NCBI GenBank assembly: GCA_030427825.1
Contig: JAUICO010000021.1
Coordinates: 1-52,570 of the forward strand
Source: a bacterium
Lineage (GTDB): Bacteria > Myxococcota_A > Bradymonadia > REDH01
Direction of reading: 5' to 3'
Length of the DNA: 52,570 nt
In this document: in pieces, positions 16,757-23,460 of the stretch
How the letters are laid out: each line of letters begins with the position of its first letter
Numbering within the stretch: position 1 is the stretch's first letter
Notes under the pieces: model-generated
Databases searched by the model: none
What the model was told of the DNA's origin: nothing
The model's input: only the letters and a program-made list of their open reading frames with translations
Made by a program: the position numbers and the translations under genes

Positions 16757-17160
16757 CAAAACTCCACGGCGAGCACATTCGGACGCAAGGCGGTATCACG
16801 TGTTTGCCTTCCGTGTGTTCACCCAACGTGTACAAACGGAACCGGCCGGATGATGCTGCCCGGTATCCGACGGACCTGCGGCGTCGGGTTTTCTGCAGAC
16901 CGGAACTCAGAACCAAACCACCGGTCGTTCGTTTGTCCCAGGATGCCCTGCCAGTGCGGTTTCTGGACGAAACTACAAAAGTAAACAAAACATGAAATAC
17001 AGGCCCCGAAAGCTTGACTGGATGTGTGAAATAGAGTTGTGACGATTTTGGTACTCAGACGACACGCGTTGGGGGGCATTCGACCCTCGACGTCATGGTG
17101 CATTGTGGATGCGGCAATCACCAATTTTGTAACACACGCATCGTAGATGGAGCATTGTAC
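16757..17160. other. Non-coding region upstream of the histone H1-like gene
   Basis: About 400 bases with no credible gene. Both strands carry open frames around 16743-16995, but they mirror each other and show no conserved or coding-like product. The stretch is richer in A and T than its surroundings and contains scattered TTTG/CAAA motifs. TTGACT stands at about 17014 but has no good -10 partner. A ribosome site (GGAG) lies eight bases before ATG 17161. I see no tRNA or recognised RNA. Confidence 0.5.
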
Positions 17161-17829
17161 ATGGCAACTCGACGAGCAGCGAACGCTGGACTGAAATCAG
17201 TCATCAGCAAGTTCAAGGCAAATGTGCGACGACTGAAGAAGGAGCTGGCGGAAGCCGAAGCCGACCTCGCAGCTGTCAGTGGCGCAACCGCTGCGAAGCC
17301 TGCAGCAGAAACGGCAGCCGCGAAGCCGGCAGCCCGCCGAGGACGCAAGCCCGCCGCGAAGAAGGCCGCTCCGAAGAAGGCCGCTGCTAAGAAGACCACG
17401 GCGAAAAAGACCACAGCAAAGAAGGCCGCTCCGAAACGAGCTGCTGCGAAGAAGGCCGCTCCGAAGAAGGCCGCTGCTAAGAAGACCACAACGCGTAAGG
17501 CCGCTCCGAAGAAGGCCGCCGCTAAGCGCGGTCGCAAGCCGGCAGCACGCAAGACCTCGGCGAAGTCCGAAGCTACAGGCGTGAACTCGATGGGCATCGT
17601 TGATGCCGCCATCTACCTCGCCAACGCCAAAGGAGCGAAGTCCGCAGATGCAGGGCAAGTTCTGGACTGGTTCAAAGAGGCGAACTACACCACTCGTCGT
17701 GGCGCACCGTCACGCAACAGTGTGTACGTTTCTCTGAATCGCGAGGCTGCTGAAGGTGCTAAGAAGTACGGAAAGGGCAATGAACGAATCACCCGCGTCG
17801 ATCGCGGCCAGTTCAAGTTCAACAGCTGA
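17161..17829 (+). CDS. Histone H1-like protein with C-terminal winged-helix-like domain
   Basis: A 222-residue very basic DNA-binding protein with three parts. Residues 1-40 are a basic then acidic helix, possibly a coiled coil (VRRLKKELAEAEADLAAV). Residues 59-130 are a Lys/Ala/Pro repeat (AAPKKAAAKKTT, TAKKAAPKRAAAK) like the tail of eukaryotic H1 and of bacterial Hc1-type proteins, framed by two GRKP elements (61-64, 124-127) that resemble AT-hook cores. Residues 143-222 form a compact domain: IVDAAIYLANAKG, DAGQVLDWFKEANY, SRNSVYVSLNREA and ITRVDRGQFKF. That spacing resembles a HARE-HTH winged helix. The likely role is nucleoid compaction or gene control. ATG 17161 has GGAG at eight bases; a lipoprotein gene follows. 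Confidence 0.85.
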   Translation: MATRRAANAGLKSVISKFKANVRRLKKELAEAEADLAAVSGATAAKPAAETAAAKPAARRGRKPAAKKAAPKKAAAKKTTAKKTTAKKAAPKRAAAKKAAPKKAAAKKTTTRKAAPKKAAAKRGRKPAARKTSAKSEATGVNSMGIVDAAIYLANAKGAKSADAGQVLDWFKEANYTTRRGAPSRNSVYVSLNREAAEGAKKYGKGNERITRVDRGQFKFNS

Positions 17830-17863
17830 GCAGGCGTCGGCGCATCGCGTCGACCCTGAGATC

Positions 17864-18703
17864 ATGCCGTCGCGACTCCGCAACCTGCGGACCGCGGCGG
17901 TTTCAGTTTTTGCGGCGTGTGTGCTGCTGGCGGGCGTCATCGCATGCGACGAGGAGACCGAAGAGACGGTAGCCGAGCCGCAGGTAGTAGACCGATCCGT
18001 CGACGACGATGAGCCGGAAGAAGACCCGGACGCGGCCGCCGGCCCGGCATCGTCGGCCGCGGACGTTCGTCTCGCCACAGAAGTCCTGATGCAGCTGGTT
18101 GCCGCAGAAGACATCGACTCCCGCCACTTCTCGGTGAACGTCATCTCCGGAGACGTTGAGATCGTACCGACAGCCGATGCGACGGCGGATGAGTCCGAGC
18201 GCGCCGTCGCTCTTGCTCGCGCAGTGGGCGGCGTGCGAAGCGCTCGACTGGTTGGCGAGCCGGTTCCAACCCCCGCAAACAACGGCACACAGGCCGCGAA
18301 CAGCGATGAGATTGTGTTGGACGGTGGCGCAGGTAACGCAGGGCACGAGGCCGATCCGCCCACGGCAGACGCGGGAGCCGCAGAGGCAGAGGTCGCCGAC
18401 GTTGCCGATACCTTTGCCGCCGAGGTTCAGGTCGGCACACCGGCAGAAATCGAAGAGCCGCCTGTACCAACCGCCGATAACGAAGCCGGCGACGGCAACG
18501 AAGGAAATGAGGCCGGCGCTGCCAACAACGGCGGTGGTGAACGCATCTACACAGTTGTTGCCGGCGACAGCCTCTCCGGAATCGCCGCCCGTGAGCTCGG
18601 CGATGGAAACCGATGGACGGACATCTACGAGCTGAATCGTGACTCGATGTCCAGCCCGGAGCGCATCCGACTCGGCATGCAGCTGCGGCTTCCCGCTCCC
18701 TGA
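17864..18703 (+). CDS. BON and LysM domain lipoprotein
   Basis: A 279-residue exported lipoprotein. A signal helix ends in GVIAC (Cys 28), a lipobox. An acidic segment follows. Residues of about 65-135 fit a BON domain (VRLATEVLMQLVAAEDIDSR, then VNVISGDVEIVPTADA and AVGGVRSARLV), which binds membranes or other surfaces. A long Ala/Glu/Asn/Gly-rich linker leads to a C-terminal LysM domain at about 232-279 (IYTVVAGDSLSGIAARELGD, then WTDIYELN and IRLGMQLRLP), which binds peptidoglycan. This order matches YgaU-like proteins. ATG 17864 places the signal at the N-terminus; ATG 17780 inside the upstream gene is possible but would bury it. It starts 34 bases after the histone-like gene. Confidence 0.87.
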   Translation: MPSRLRNLRTAAVSVFAACVLLAGVIACDEETEETVAEPQVVDRSVDDDEPEEDPDAAAGPASSAADVRLATEVLMQLVAAEDIDSRHFSVNVISGDVEIVPTADATADESERAVALARAVGGVRSARLVGEPVPTPANNGTQAANSDEIVLDGGAGNAGHEADPPTADAGAAEAEVADVADTFAAEVQVGTPAEIEEPPVPTADNEAGDGNEGNEAGAANNGGGERIYTVVAGDSLSGIAARELGDGNRWTDIYELNRDSMSSPERIRLGMQLRLPAP

Positions 18704-18830
18704 TACGTCGGCCGGAGACCACGCACGCCGCGCGCATGAGATTCGTCCCGGTTCGACCAACGAAGCGATGGACGCCGGCGGGTTGACGACTTAGGAAGAG
18801 CGCGCCCGCTCTGCTTGGACCCGTGAGCCG

Positions 18831-19580
18831 ATGAAAACGCACAAGGACAGCGATACGATCGACGTTTCGGTAGTGATTCCCGTCTACAACGAAGAGGGAA
18901 TTCTGTCCGCGTCCGTCGAAGACCTCTTCGCTCGAATCGACGCGAGCCCCAAACTCGAAGGGTACAGCTTCGAGATCCTCCTCAGCGCGAATGGATGCGT
19001 CGATCGCACGGTCGACATCGCCCACACACTGATGGAGCGACATCCGCGCCTGCGGCTCATGCAGTCAGAAGAGCCGAACTACGGAAAGGCCATGCGGATG
19101 GGCATCAAAGATGCCCGCGGAAAATGGGTCATCTGCGACGAGATCGACCTGTGCGACGTAGATTTCTACGAACGCGCCCTCTACCGCCTGCGCGAAGAGG
19201 GATACGACATGGTCGTAGGCTCGAAGCGCTTGGAGCGTTCTTTCGACAAACGACCGCCCTTTCGCCGTTTCGCGTCATCCGTCATCAACTGGATGCTGTG
19301 GCTGGCTACCGGGTTCGAGGGCACCGACACACACGGGCTGAAAGCGTTCACACGCGAGCGCCTGTTGGGCGTCGTCGATGACTGTGTTGTCGACCGGGAC
19401 ATGTTCGCCAGCGAGTTTGTGATTCGTGCCGGCCGCGCCGACTTCCGCGTCACCGAGATTCCCGTCGAGGTCATTGAAAAACGCGCACCGTCCATCCAAC
19501 TCACAAAGCGAGTTCCCCGAGTGCTGCGACAGTTGGGTACCCTGGCATGGGTAATCCGATTCAAACGACCGAAGGCCTGA
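18831..19580 (+). CDS. Family 2 glycosyltransferase
   Basis: A 249-residue GT-A fold enzyme. SVVIPVYNEEG at about 13-23 is the nucleotide-binding start. LLSANGCVDRTVDIA and NYGKAMRMGIKDARGKWVI follow, and CDEIDLCDVDFYE takes the place of the DxD metal site. The pattern is like dolichyl-phosphate mannose synthases and undecaprenyl-phosphate glycosyltransferases, but there are no C-terminal membrane spans, so it is soluble or peripheral. Donor and acceptor are unknown. The ATG of the polysaccharide deacetylase overlaps this gene's TGA by one base, so the two are translationally coupled and likely act on the same glycan. Confidence 0.9.
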   Translation: MKTHKDSDTIDVSVVIPVYNEEGILSASVEDLFARIDASPKLEGYSFEILLSANGCVDRTVDIAHTLMERHPRLRLMQSEEPNYGKAMRMGIKDARGKWVICDEIDLCDVDFYERALYRLREEGYDMVVGSKRLERSFDKRPPFRRFASSVINWMLWLATGFEGTDTHGLKAFTRERLLGVVDDCVVDRDMFASEFVIRAGRADFRVTEIPVEVIEKRAPSIQLTKRVPRVLRQLGTLAWVIRFKRPKA

Positions 19581-20545
19581 TGGAACGCATCGTCAATGTC
19601 TCAATCGATATCGACGGGCTTGCCTGTTACCACCGCATCCACGGAGTTGCCGGCGCCGCCGATCCGACACTCATGTATTCGACAGCGATGCCTCGCTTCC
19701 TCGACATGTGTGACCGCCTCGACATACGCGCCACTCTATTTGTCATCGCGAGCGATCTTGAGCACGGCCGCGCAGTCGAGCTGCTACGCGACGCGATCGA
19801 ACGCGGCCATGAAGTGGCGTCGCATTCGTACCATCATCCATACAATCTGAGCGAGTGGCCGCAGACATCGATCGGCGACGAAATTGACCGAGCATCGGAG
19901 GCCATCATCGACACACTCGGTGTTCGGCCGCGGGGCTTCCGGGCGCCGGGCTACAACATCGATACACGCATTCTTCGTATCCTCGCCGAGCGCGGCTACC
20001 TCTACGACTCGAGCGTGTTTCCCTGCCCCTACTACTACGTCGCCAAAGCCGGCGTGATGGCCTTGATGGCTGCCAAAGGCACACCGAGCGGCTCCTCAAT
20101 GACCAGACCCGGCGCGATACTGGCACCCACACAACCTTATCGACCGTCGCGTCACCAGTTTTACAAACGCGGAAACCGAAAACACAGCCTGCCGATGTGG
20201 GAGATCCCGATCGGTGTGATGAAGAGTCCCCAGGTCCCTGTCATCGGCACCACTGTAGGCGCCCTGCCCGGCGCGGCCGTCAAACACTACGCGCGAGCGT
20301 TTGCCTTCGGGCAGCGAACCCTGCAATTTGAGATGCACGCGATCGACTTTCTAGATTCGCGGGACCCGGGACTCTCAGGCAAACTCATTGCCAGACAGCG
20401 CGATCTGAAGCGACCTCAGCAGAGCAAGATTCGCAACTACGAGACCTTCCTGTCGACGCTCGGAAAGACGCACCGATTTCGGCGCCTGGACGAGCTGGCG
20501 CGCCTGCTCGATCAGGAAGCCGGTCCCACAGTGATCGAAGACTGA
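19580..20545 (+). CDS. NodB-type polysaccharide deacetylase
   Basis: A 321-residue carbohydrate esterase family 4 protein. Motif 1 is SIDID (8-12), with a catalytic and a metal-binding Asp. Motif 2 is SHSYHHPY (81-88), giving the metal-binding His pair. Motif 3 is FRAPGYN (120-126). The enzyme removes N-acetyl groups from an amino sugar, usually in a lipid-linked or extracellular glycan. No signal peptide is visible, which suits action on a lipid-linked intermediate at the cytoplasmic face. The start is the ATG inside the TGATG overlap with the glycosyltransferase; the frame opens at 19547 within that gene. The pair is reminiscent of envelope glycan modification modules. Confidence 0.9.
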   Translation: MERIVNVSIDIDGLACYHRIHGVAGAADPTLMYSTAMPRFLDMCDRLDIRATLFVIASDLEHGRAVELLRDAIERGHEVASHSYHHPYNLSEWPQTSIGDEIDRASEAIIDTLGVRPRGFRAPGYNIDTRILRILAERGYLYDSSVFPCPYYYVAKAGVMALMAAKGTPSGSSMTRPGAILAPTQPYRPSRHQFYKRGNRKHSLPMWEIPIGVMKSPQVPVIGTTVGALPGAAVKHYARAFAFGQRTLQFEMHAIDFLDSRDPGLSGKLIARQRDLKRPQQSKIRNYETFLSTLGKTHRFRRLDELARLLDQEAGPTVIED

Positions 20546-20552
20546 GCCCCGC

Positions 20553-21509
20553 GTGGAACACACATCGAAAGACTTCAGCGTCGAAGAGCGCCGCGAGCTC
20601 AAAGGGGCGCCAGCGCACTTTGCATGTACGAAGCGCGAAGCGTTCATCGTAAGCGGCAGCGATGCCAGAACGTTTCTTCAGAGCAAACTGACCGCGGACC
20701 TGAAGCGCCGGCCTGCGGGAAGCGGCGGTTATGCAGTCGCCGTAGACATCAACGGACGCGTCATCTTTGATGCCGACGTGATCTCTGTCCCCAGTGCTGA
20801 GGGTGAGTCCTTCGTCTTTGTGTCGGAACCCGGCTTTGCGGAAGTCGCGACAACACACTTTGATCGCTACATCATCATGGAGTCCGTCGAACTGGAGAGC
20901 CTCTCATCGACACACACAGTCATCGAGCTTGCGCATCCGGACGCAGCCGCCATCGCTGACGGCCTCATCGCCTCCGCCGGCGCCCGGTTCGTCGTAGACG
21001 CCTATCGTTCGCCGGCGACACACAAGCAGGTCATCGTCGAGAGCGATCAACTGGAAGGCGCCCGGCGATTTCTCGCGGACCAGGCACTTCAGGAGGTAGA
21101 CGCAGGCCTGTTTGCGGCGCTTGAAGTCGAGCTGGGTATCCCCCGCGTCGGCCGCGACGTGGTTGCCGGCAAACACATTCCTCTCGAGGTCGGGCTTCAC
21201 CCGGGCGTTCATTTCAACAAGGGCTGCTACCTCGGACAGGAGGTCATTGAGCGTCTGGACGCCCGCGGCGCGCCAAGTCGCCAGATGATGCGTGTTCGCT
21301 GGCACGGCGACGGTGTCGCCTCGGGTACGCCGGTGCTTGATTCGAAGGGCGCTGCGGGTCACGTGACCGCCTGTGTGCGCGATGCCGAAGGCACCCTCGG
21401 ACTTGCAATTATTCGCAGGCGGGCATTGGACGGCGAAGGCCTGAGCCTTGAGGGCACCGGGCAGACCGTCGAGTTGATGGGGCGCGTCGGCGTGAACGAC
21501 GAGTCATGA
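20553..21509 (+). CDS. ygfZ: YgfZ/GcvT-family folate-binding protein
   Basis: A 318-residue protein of the YgfZ/COG0354 family, a tetrahydrofolate-binding relative of the glycine cleavage T protein that supports Fe-S cluster enzymes. The family signature KGCYLGQE is present at about 226-233 with its key Cys. The N-terminal part has FLQSKLTADLK and a GcvT-like fold (VAVDINGRVIFDADV). GTG 20553 is the only reasonable start, eight bases after the deacetylase stop. The gene overlaps the start of maf by four bases (ATGA). The neighbouring glycan genes are not functionally related as far as can be seen. Confidence 0.92.
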   Translation: MEHTSKDFSVEERRELKGAPAHFACTKREAFIVSGSDARTFLQSKLTADLKRRPAGSGGYAVAVDINGRVIFDADVISVPSAEGESFVFVSEPGFAEVATTHFDRYIIMESVELESLSSTHTVIELAHPDAAAIADGLIASAGARFVVDAYRSPATHKQVIVESDQLEGARRFLADQALQEVDAGLFAALEVELGIPRVGRDVVAGKHIPLEVGLHPGVHFNKGCYLGQEVIERLDARGAPSRQMMRVRWHGDGVASGTPVLDSKGAAGHVTACVRDAEGTLGLAIIRRRALDGEGLSLEGTGQTVELMGRVGVNDES

Positions 21510-22099
21510 CCCCGTCGCTTATCCTGGCGTCGAGCTCGCCCTGGCGTCGTGAGCTGCTCGAACGCCTGGCGGTCCCCTTTACCCAGCGCGACCCCGCCAT
21601 CGACGAAGCCACGGTGAAGGCTACAGAGAGCGATCCGCGCTTCGTTGCGCTCCGCTTGAGCTCGGCGAAGGCCCTCGCAATCGCTCGAACAGAAGCCGGC
21701 GCGCTGGTTATCGGATCCGACCAGGTCGCGACGATCGACGGAAGGATACTCGGGAAACCCCTCAGCTTCGAAAACGCCTGTGAGCAGCTCCGGGGCATGC
21801 AGGGACGCACGCACGAACTGATCACCGGCCTGGCGATCGCAGACCGCAACGGCAGGCGCTGCCTGACCGAGCTGATCGTAGCGAGGATGCACATGCGCAG
21901 CCTCAGCGACGACCAGATTCGAGCCTACGTTCGCGCTGATGACCCACTGAGCTGCGCCGGCAGCTACCGCCTTGAGGCCCGCGGCATCGGACTCTTCGAA
22001 GGTATCGACTGCCCGGACTACACGGCCATTATCGGCCTGCCTCTAATGCGTACCGCCACGCTGCTGAACCTGAGGGGAGTGCCGATTCCTGCCGCATGA
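21506..22099 (+). CDS. maf: Maf family nucleotide pyrophosphatase
   Basis: A 197-residue Maf/HAM1-fold enzyme that hydrolyses non-canonical or modified nucleoside triphosphates. SLILASSSPWRRELLERL at 4-21 is the Maf signature (SxSPxRxxLL). VIGSDQVATIDGRILGKPLS carries the SDQ(V/T) motif with the catalytic Asp. GSYRLEARGIGLFEGIDCPD and the C-terminal IIGLPL complete it. The SDQVA form and the PDYTAIIGLPL ending are closer to the YceF subgroup (7-methyl-GTP) than to YhdE, but this is not certain. ATG 21506 lies in the ATGA overlap with ygfZ. Expression with ygfZ is likely. Confidence 0.93.
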   Translation: MTPSLILASSSPWRRELLERLAVPFTQRDPAIDEATVKATESDPRFVALRLSSAKALAIARTEAGALVIGSDQVATIDGRILGKPLSFENACEQLRGMQGRTHELITGLAIADRNGRRCLTELIVARMHMRSLSDDQIRAYVRADDPLSCAGSYRLEARGIGLFEGIDCPDYTAIIGLPLMRTATLLNLRGVPIPAA

Positions 22100-22112
22100 C
22101 CGGCCGCTGCGG

Positions 22113-22141
22113 TTGACGAAGCAGTCGGAACGGGCGAGAAG
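22113..22141 (+). promoter_or_regulatory. Possible promoter of tRNA-Leu
   Basis: TTGACG (22113-22118) is followed after 17 bases by GAGAAG (22136-22141). The -35 box matches five of six positions; the -10 box is poor. The spacing would place the transcript start about six bases before the tRNA, as expected. Confidence 0.38.
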
Positions 22142-22153
22142 GGCGCTCGGCTC

Positions 22154-22236
22154 GCCGGAGTGGCGGAATCGGTAGACGCGACGGATTCAAAATCCGTTGT
22201 CCTTTGGGCGTGTGGGTTCGAGTCCCACCTCCGGTA
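22154..22236 (+). tRNA. tRNA-Leu (anticodon CAA)
   Basis: The cloverleaf is complete. The acceptor GCCGGAG pairs with CTCCGGT (one G-T at the first position), followed by discriminator A. The D arm has GGCGGAATCGGTAGACGC. The anticodon stem ACGGA/TCCGT holds loop TTCAAAA with anticodon CAA, reading UUG. A long variable arm marks it as a class II tRNA. The T arm is GTGGG-TTCGAGT-CCCAC. It closely resembles the Escherichia coli tRNA-Leu(CAA). CCA is not encoded. It precedes the oligoribonuclease gene. Confidence 0.96.
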
Positions 22237-22314
22237 CTGAACGAGCCCGTCGCGACACACGATGCTTCGCCTGCACGAGGGTGGCTACGAAGTGGGCGCG
22301 TGCTGGGAGACAAC

Positions 22315-22851
22315 ATGTCGCAACATATCGTTTGGATGGACCTGGAGATGACCGGCCTCGACCCGGACCGGGAACGGATCATTGAGATTGCCACTCTGAT
22401 CACAGACGCCGACTTGAACATCATCGCCGAGGGACCTGAGCTGGTCATCCACCAGAGCGATGAACTTCTGGATCAGATGGACCAGTGGAACACTGAGCAT
22501 CACGGCGCGTCCGGGCTGACCCGCCGAGTCCGGCAATCCACCGTTACCGAACGACAGGCCGAGCTCGCCACCCTCGATTTTCTGAAGGGCTGGGTGAAGG
22601 CCCGGGTAGCACCGCTGGCCGGCAACTCAATCCACCAGGATCGGCGCTTTCTCTCCCGCTACATGCAGGAGCTGAACGACTACCTGCACTACCGAATCAT
22701 CGACGTGTCGTCGGTCAAAGAGCTGGTCCGCAGATGGTACCCCGACGTATTGGACCAGGTCGGCCCGAAGAACGCGACCCACCGCGCACTCGACGACATC
22801 TCAGAGTCGATCAACGAATTGCGGTTCTACCGAAATCGCGTCTTTCGCTGA
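22315..22851 (+). CDS. orn: Oligoribonuclease
   Basis: A 178-residue DEDDh 3'-5' exonuclease that degrades RNA dinucleotides to mononucleotides in the last step of RNA and cyclic-di-GMP turnover. The active site is complete: Asp 9 and Glu 11 in [11 protein letters not shown], Asp 109 in [10 protein letters not shown], and His 156 with Asp 161 in THRALDDI. The length equals that of the proteobacterial enzyme. ATG 22315 is preceded by GGGAGA at five bases; the longer frame runs into the tRNA and is excluded. The gene ends 30 bases before the convergent ilvN stop, with a hairpin between. Confidence 0.96.
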   Translation: MSQHIVWMDLEMTGLDPDRERIIEIATLITDADLNIIAEGPELVIHQSDELLDQMDQWNTEHHGASGLTRRVRQSTVTERQAELATLDFLKGWVKARVAPLAGNSIHQDRRFLSRYMQELNDYLHYRIIDVSSVKELVRRWYPDVLDQVGPKNATHRALDDISESINELRFYRNRVFR

Positions 22852-22857
22852 GTCGAA

Positions 22858-22877
22858 CACGCCGGAGCGCCGGCGTG
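22858..22877. terminator. Hairpin between convergent orn and ilvN
   Basis: CACGCCGG (22858-22865) and CCGGCGTG (22870-22877) form a perfect eight-pair stem with an AGCG loop. It sits exactly in the 30-base space between the two stop codons, so it may protect or end both transcripts. There is no U run on either side, so it is not a standard intrinsic terminator. Confidence 0.5.
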
Positions 22878-22881
22878 CTGC

Positions 22882-23460
22882 TCAGACCTGCTCGTCCGCA
22901 GGCTCCGCTTCACTCGTCGTGAAATGCGGCGCCGCAGCGCGCACATTCTCCATGCTGTCCTGGCCGTCACCACGGTGCATGATGATCGATCCTGTACGGA
23001 GAATGTCGAACACCTCGCTGACGCCGGCGAGGACTTCGCGGGCGTGGTCGATGTCGGTGTGCTCACCCACGATCTGAAACATCACCGTATCGCTGCCCCA
23101 ATCGACGGGCACACAACCGATGGACGCTGCGACCGCACGCAGCCGATTCATGGCGCCCGCTGCGCAGCGCACCTTGATCAGGGCGAGCTCGCGTGTGACC
23201 ACAGACTCGTCGGCGCACTCCAACCGGCACGCCACGACTTCGACCAGCTTTGTAAGCTGCGCGATGATGCGCTGCACGCCGGAGTCCGGCCCCACCGCGA
23301 CAATCGTGCACCGTGCGAAGCGTCCGTCTTCGGCGGGCGAGACACTGATGCTGTCAACGTTCCAACCGCGCCGCGAGAACACCAGCCCGACGCGGTTCAT
23401 GACGCCGGGACGATTACGCAGATACAGGCTGATCGCGTGTGCTGATACCGCTTCGCTCAT
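22882..23460 (-). CDS. ilvN: Acetolactate synthase small (regulatory) subunit
   Basis: A 192-residue subunit that binds IlvB and gives feedback inhibition, usually by valine. An N-terminal ACT domain opens ISLYLRNRPGVMNRVGLVFS and contains RRGWNVDSISVSPAED. The C-terminal half has ELALIKVRC and the second ACT-like fold ending RTGSIIMHRGDG. Length is close to the enteric IlvH/IlvN proteins. Its ATG overlaps the ilvB stop by one base (TGATG), showing coupled translation. It is the last gene of the cimA-ilvN operon and is followed by the hairpin shared with orn. Confidence 0.95.
   Translation of the reverse strand: MSEAVSAHAISLYLRNRPGVMNRVGLVFSRRGWNVDSISVSPAEDGRFARCTIVAVGPDSGVQRIIAQLTKLVEVVACRLECADESVVTRELALIKVRCAAGAMNRLRAVAASIGCVPVDWGSDTVMFQIVGEHTDIDHAREVLAGVSEVFDILRTGSIIMHRGDGQDSMENVRAAAPHFTTSEAEPADEQV

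Noticed and set aside
16743..16995. Overlapping open frames on both strands in the rpmG-histone gap
   Set aside because: Both strands are open over the same bases, the products are unlike any protein, and the inverted repeat accounts for part of the symmetry.
17340..17530. Short repeats in the histone-like gene as a possible CRISPR or satellite
   Set aside because: They are in-frame codon repeats for AAPKKAAAKK with no unique spacers of constant length.
17118..17612. Hydrophobic minus-strand frame rich in Phe, Ala and Gly
   Set aside because: It is the antisense of the Lys/Ala repeats of the histone-like gene (AAG and GCC codons read as CTT and GGC), not a membrane protein.
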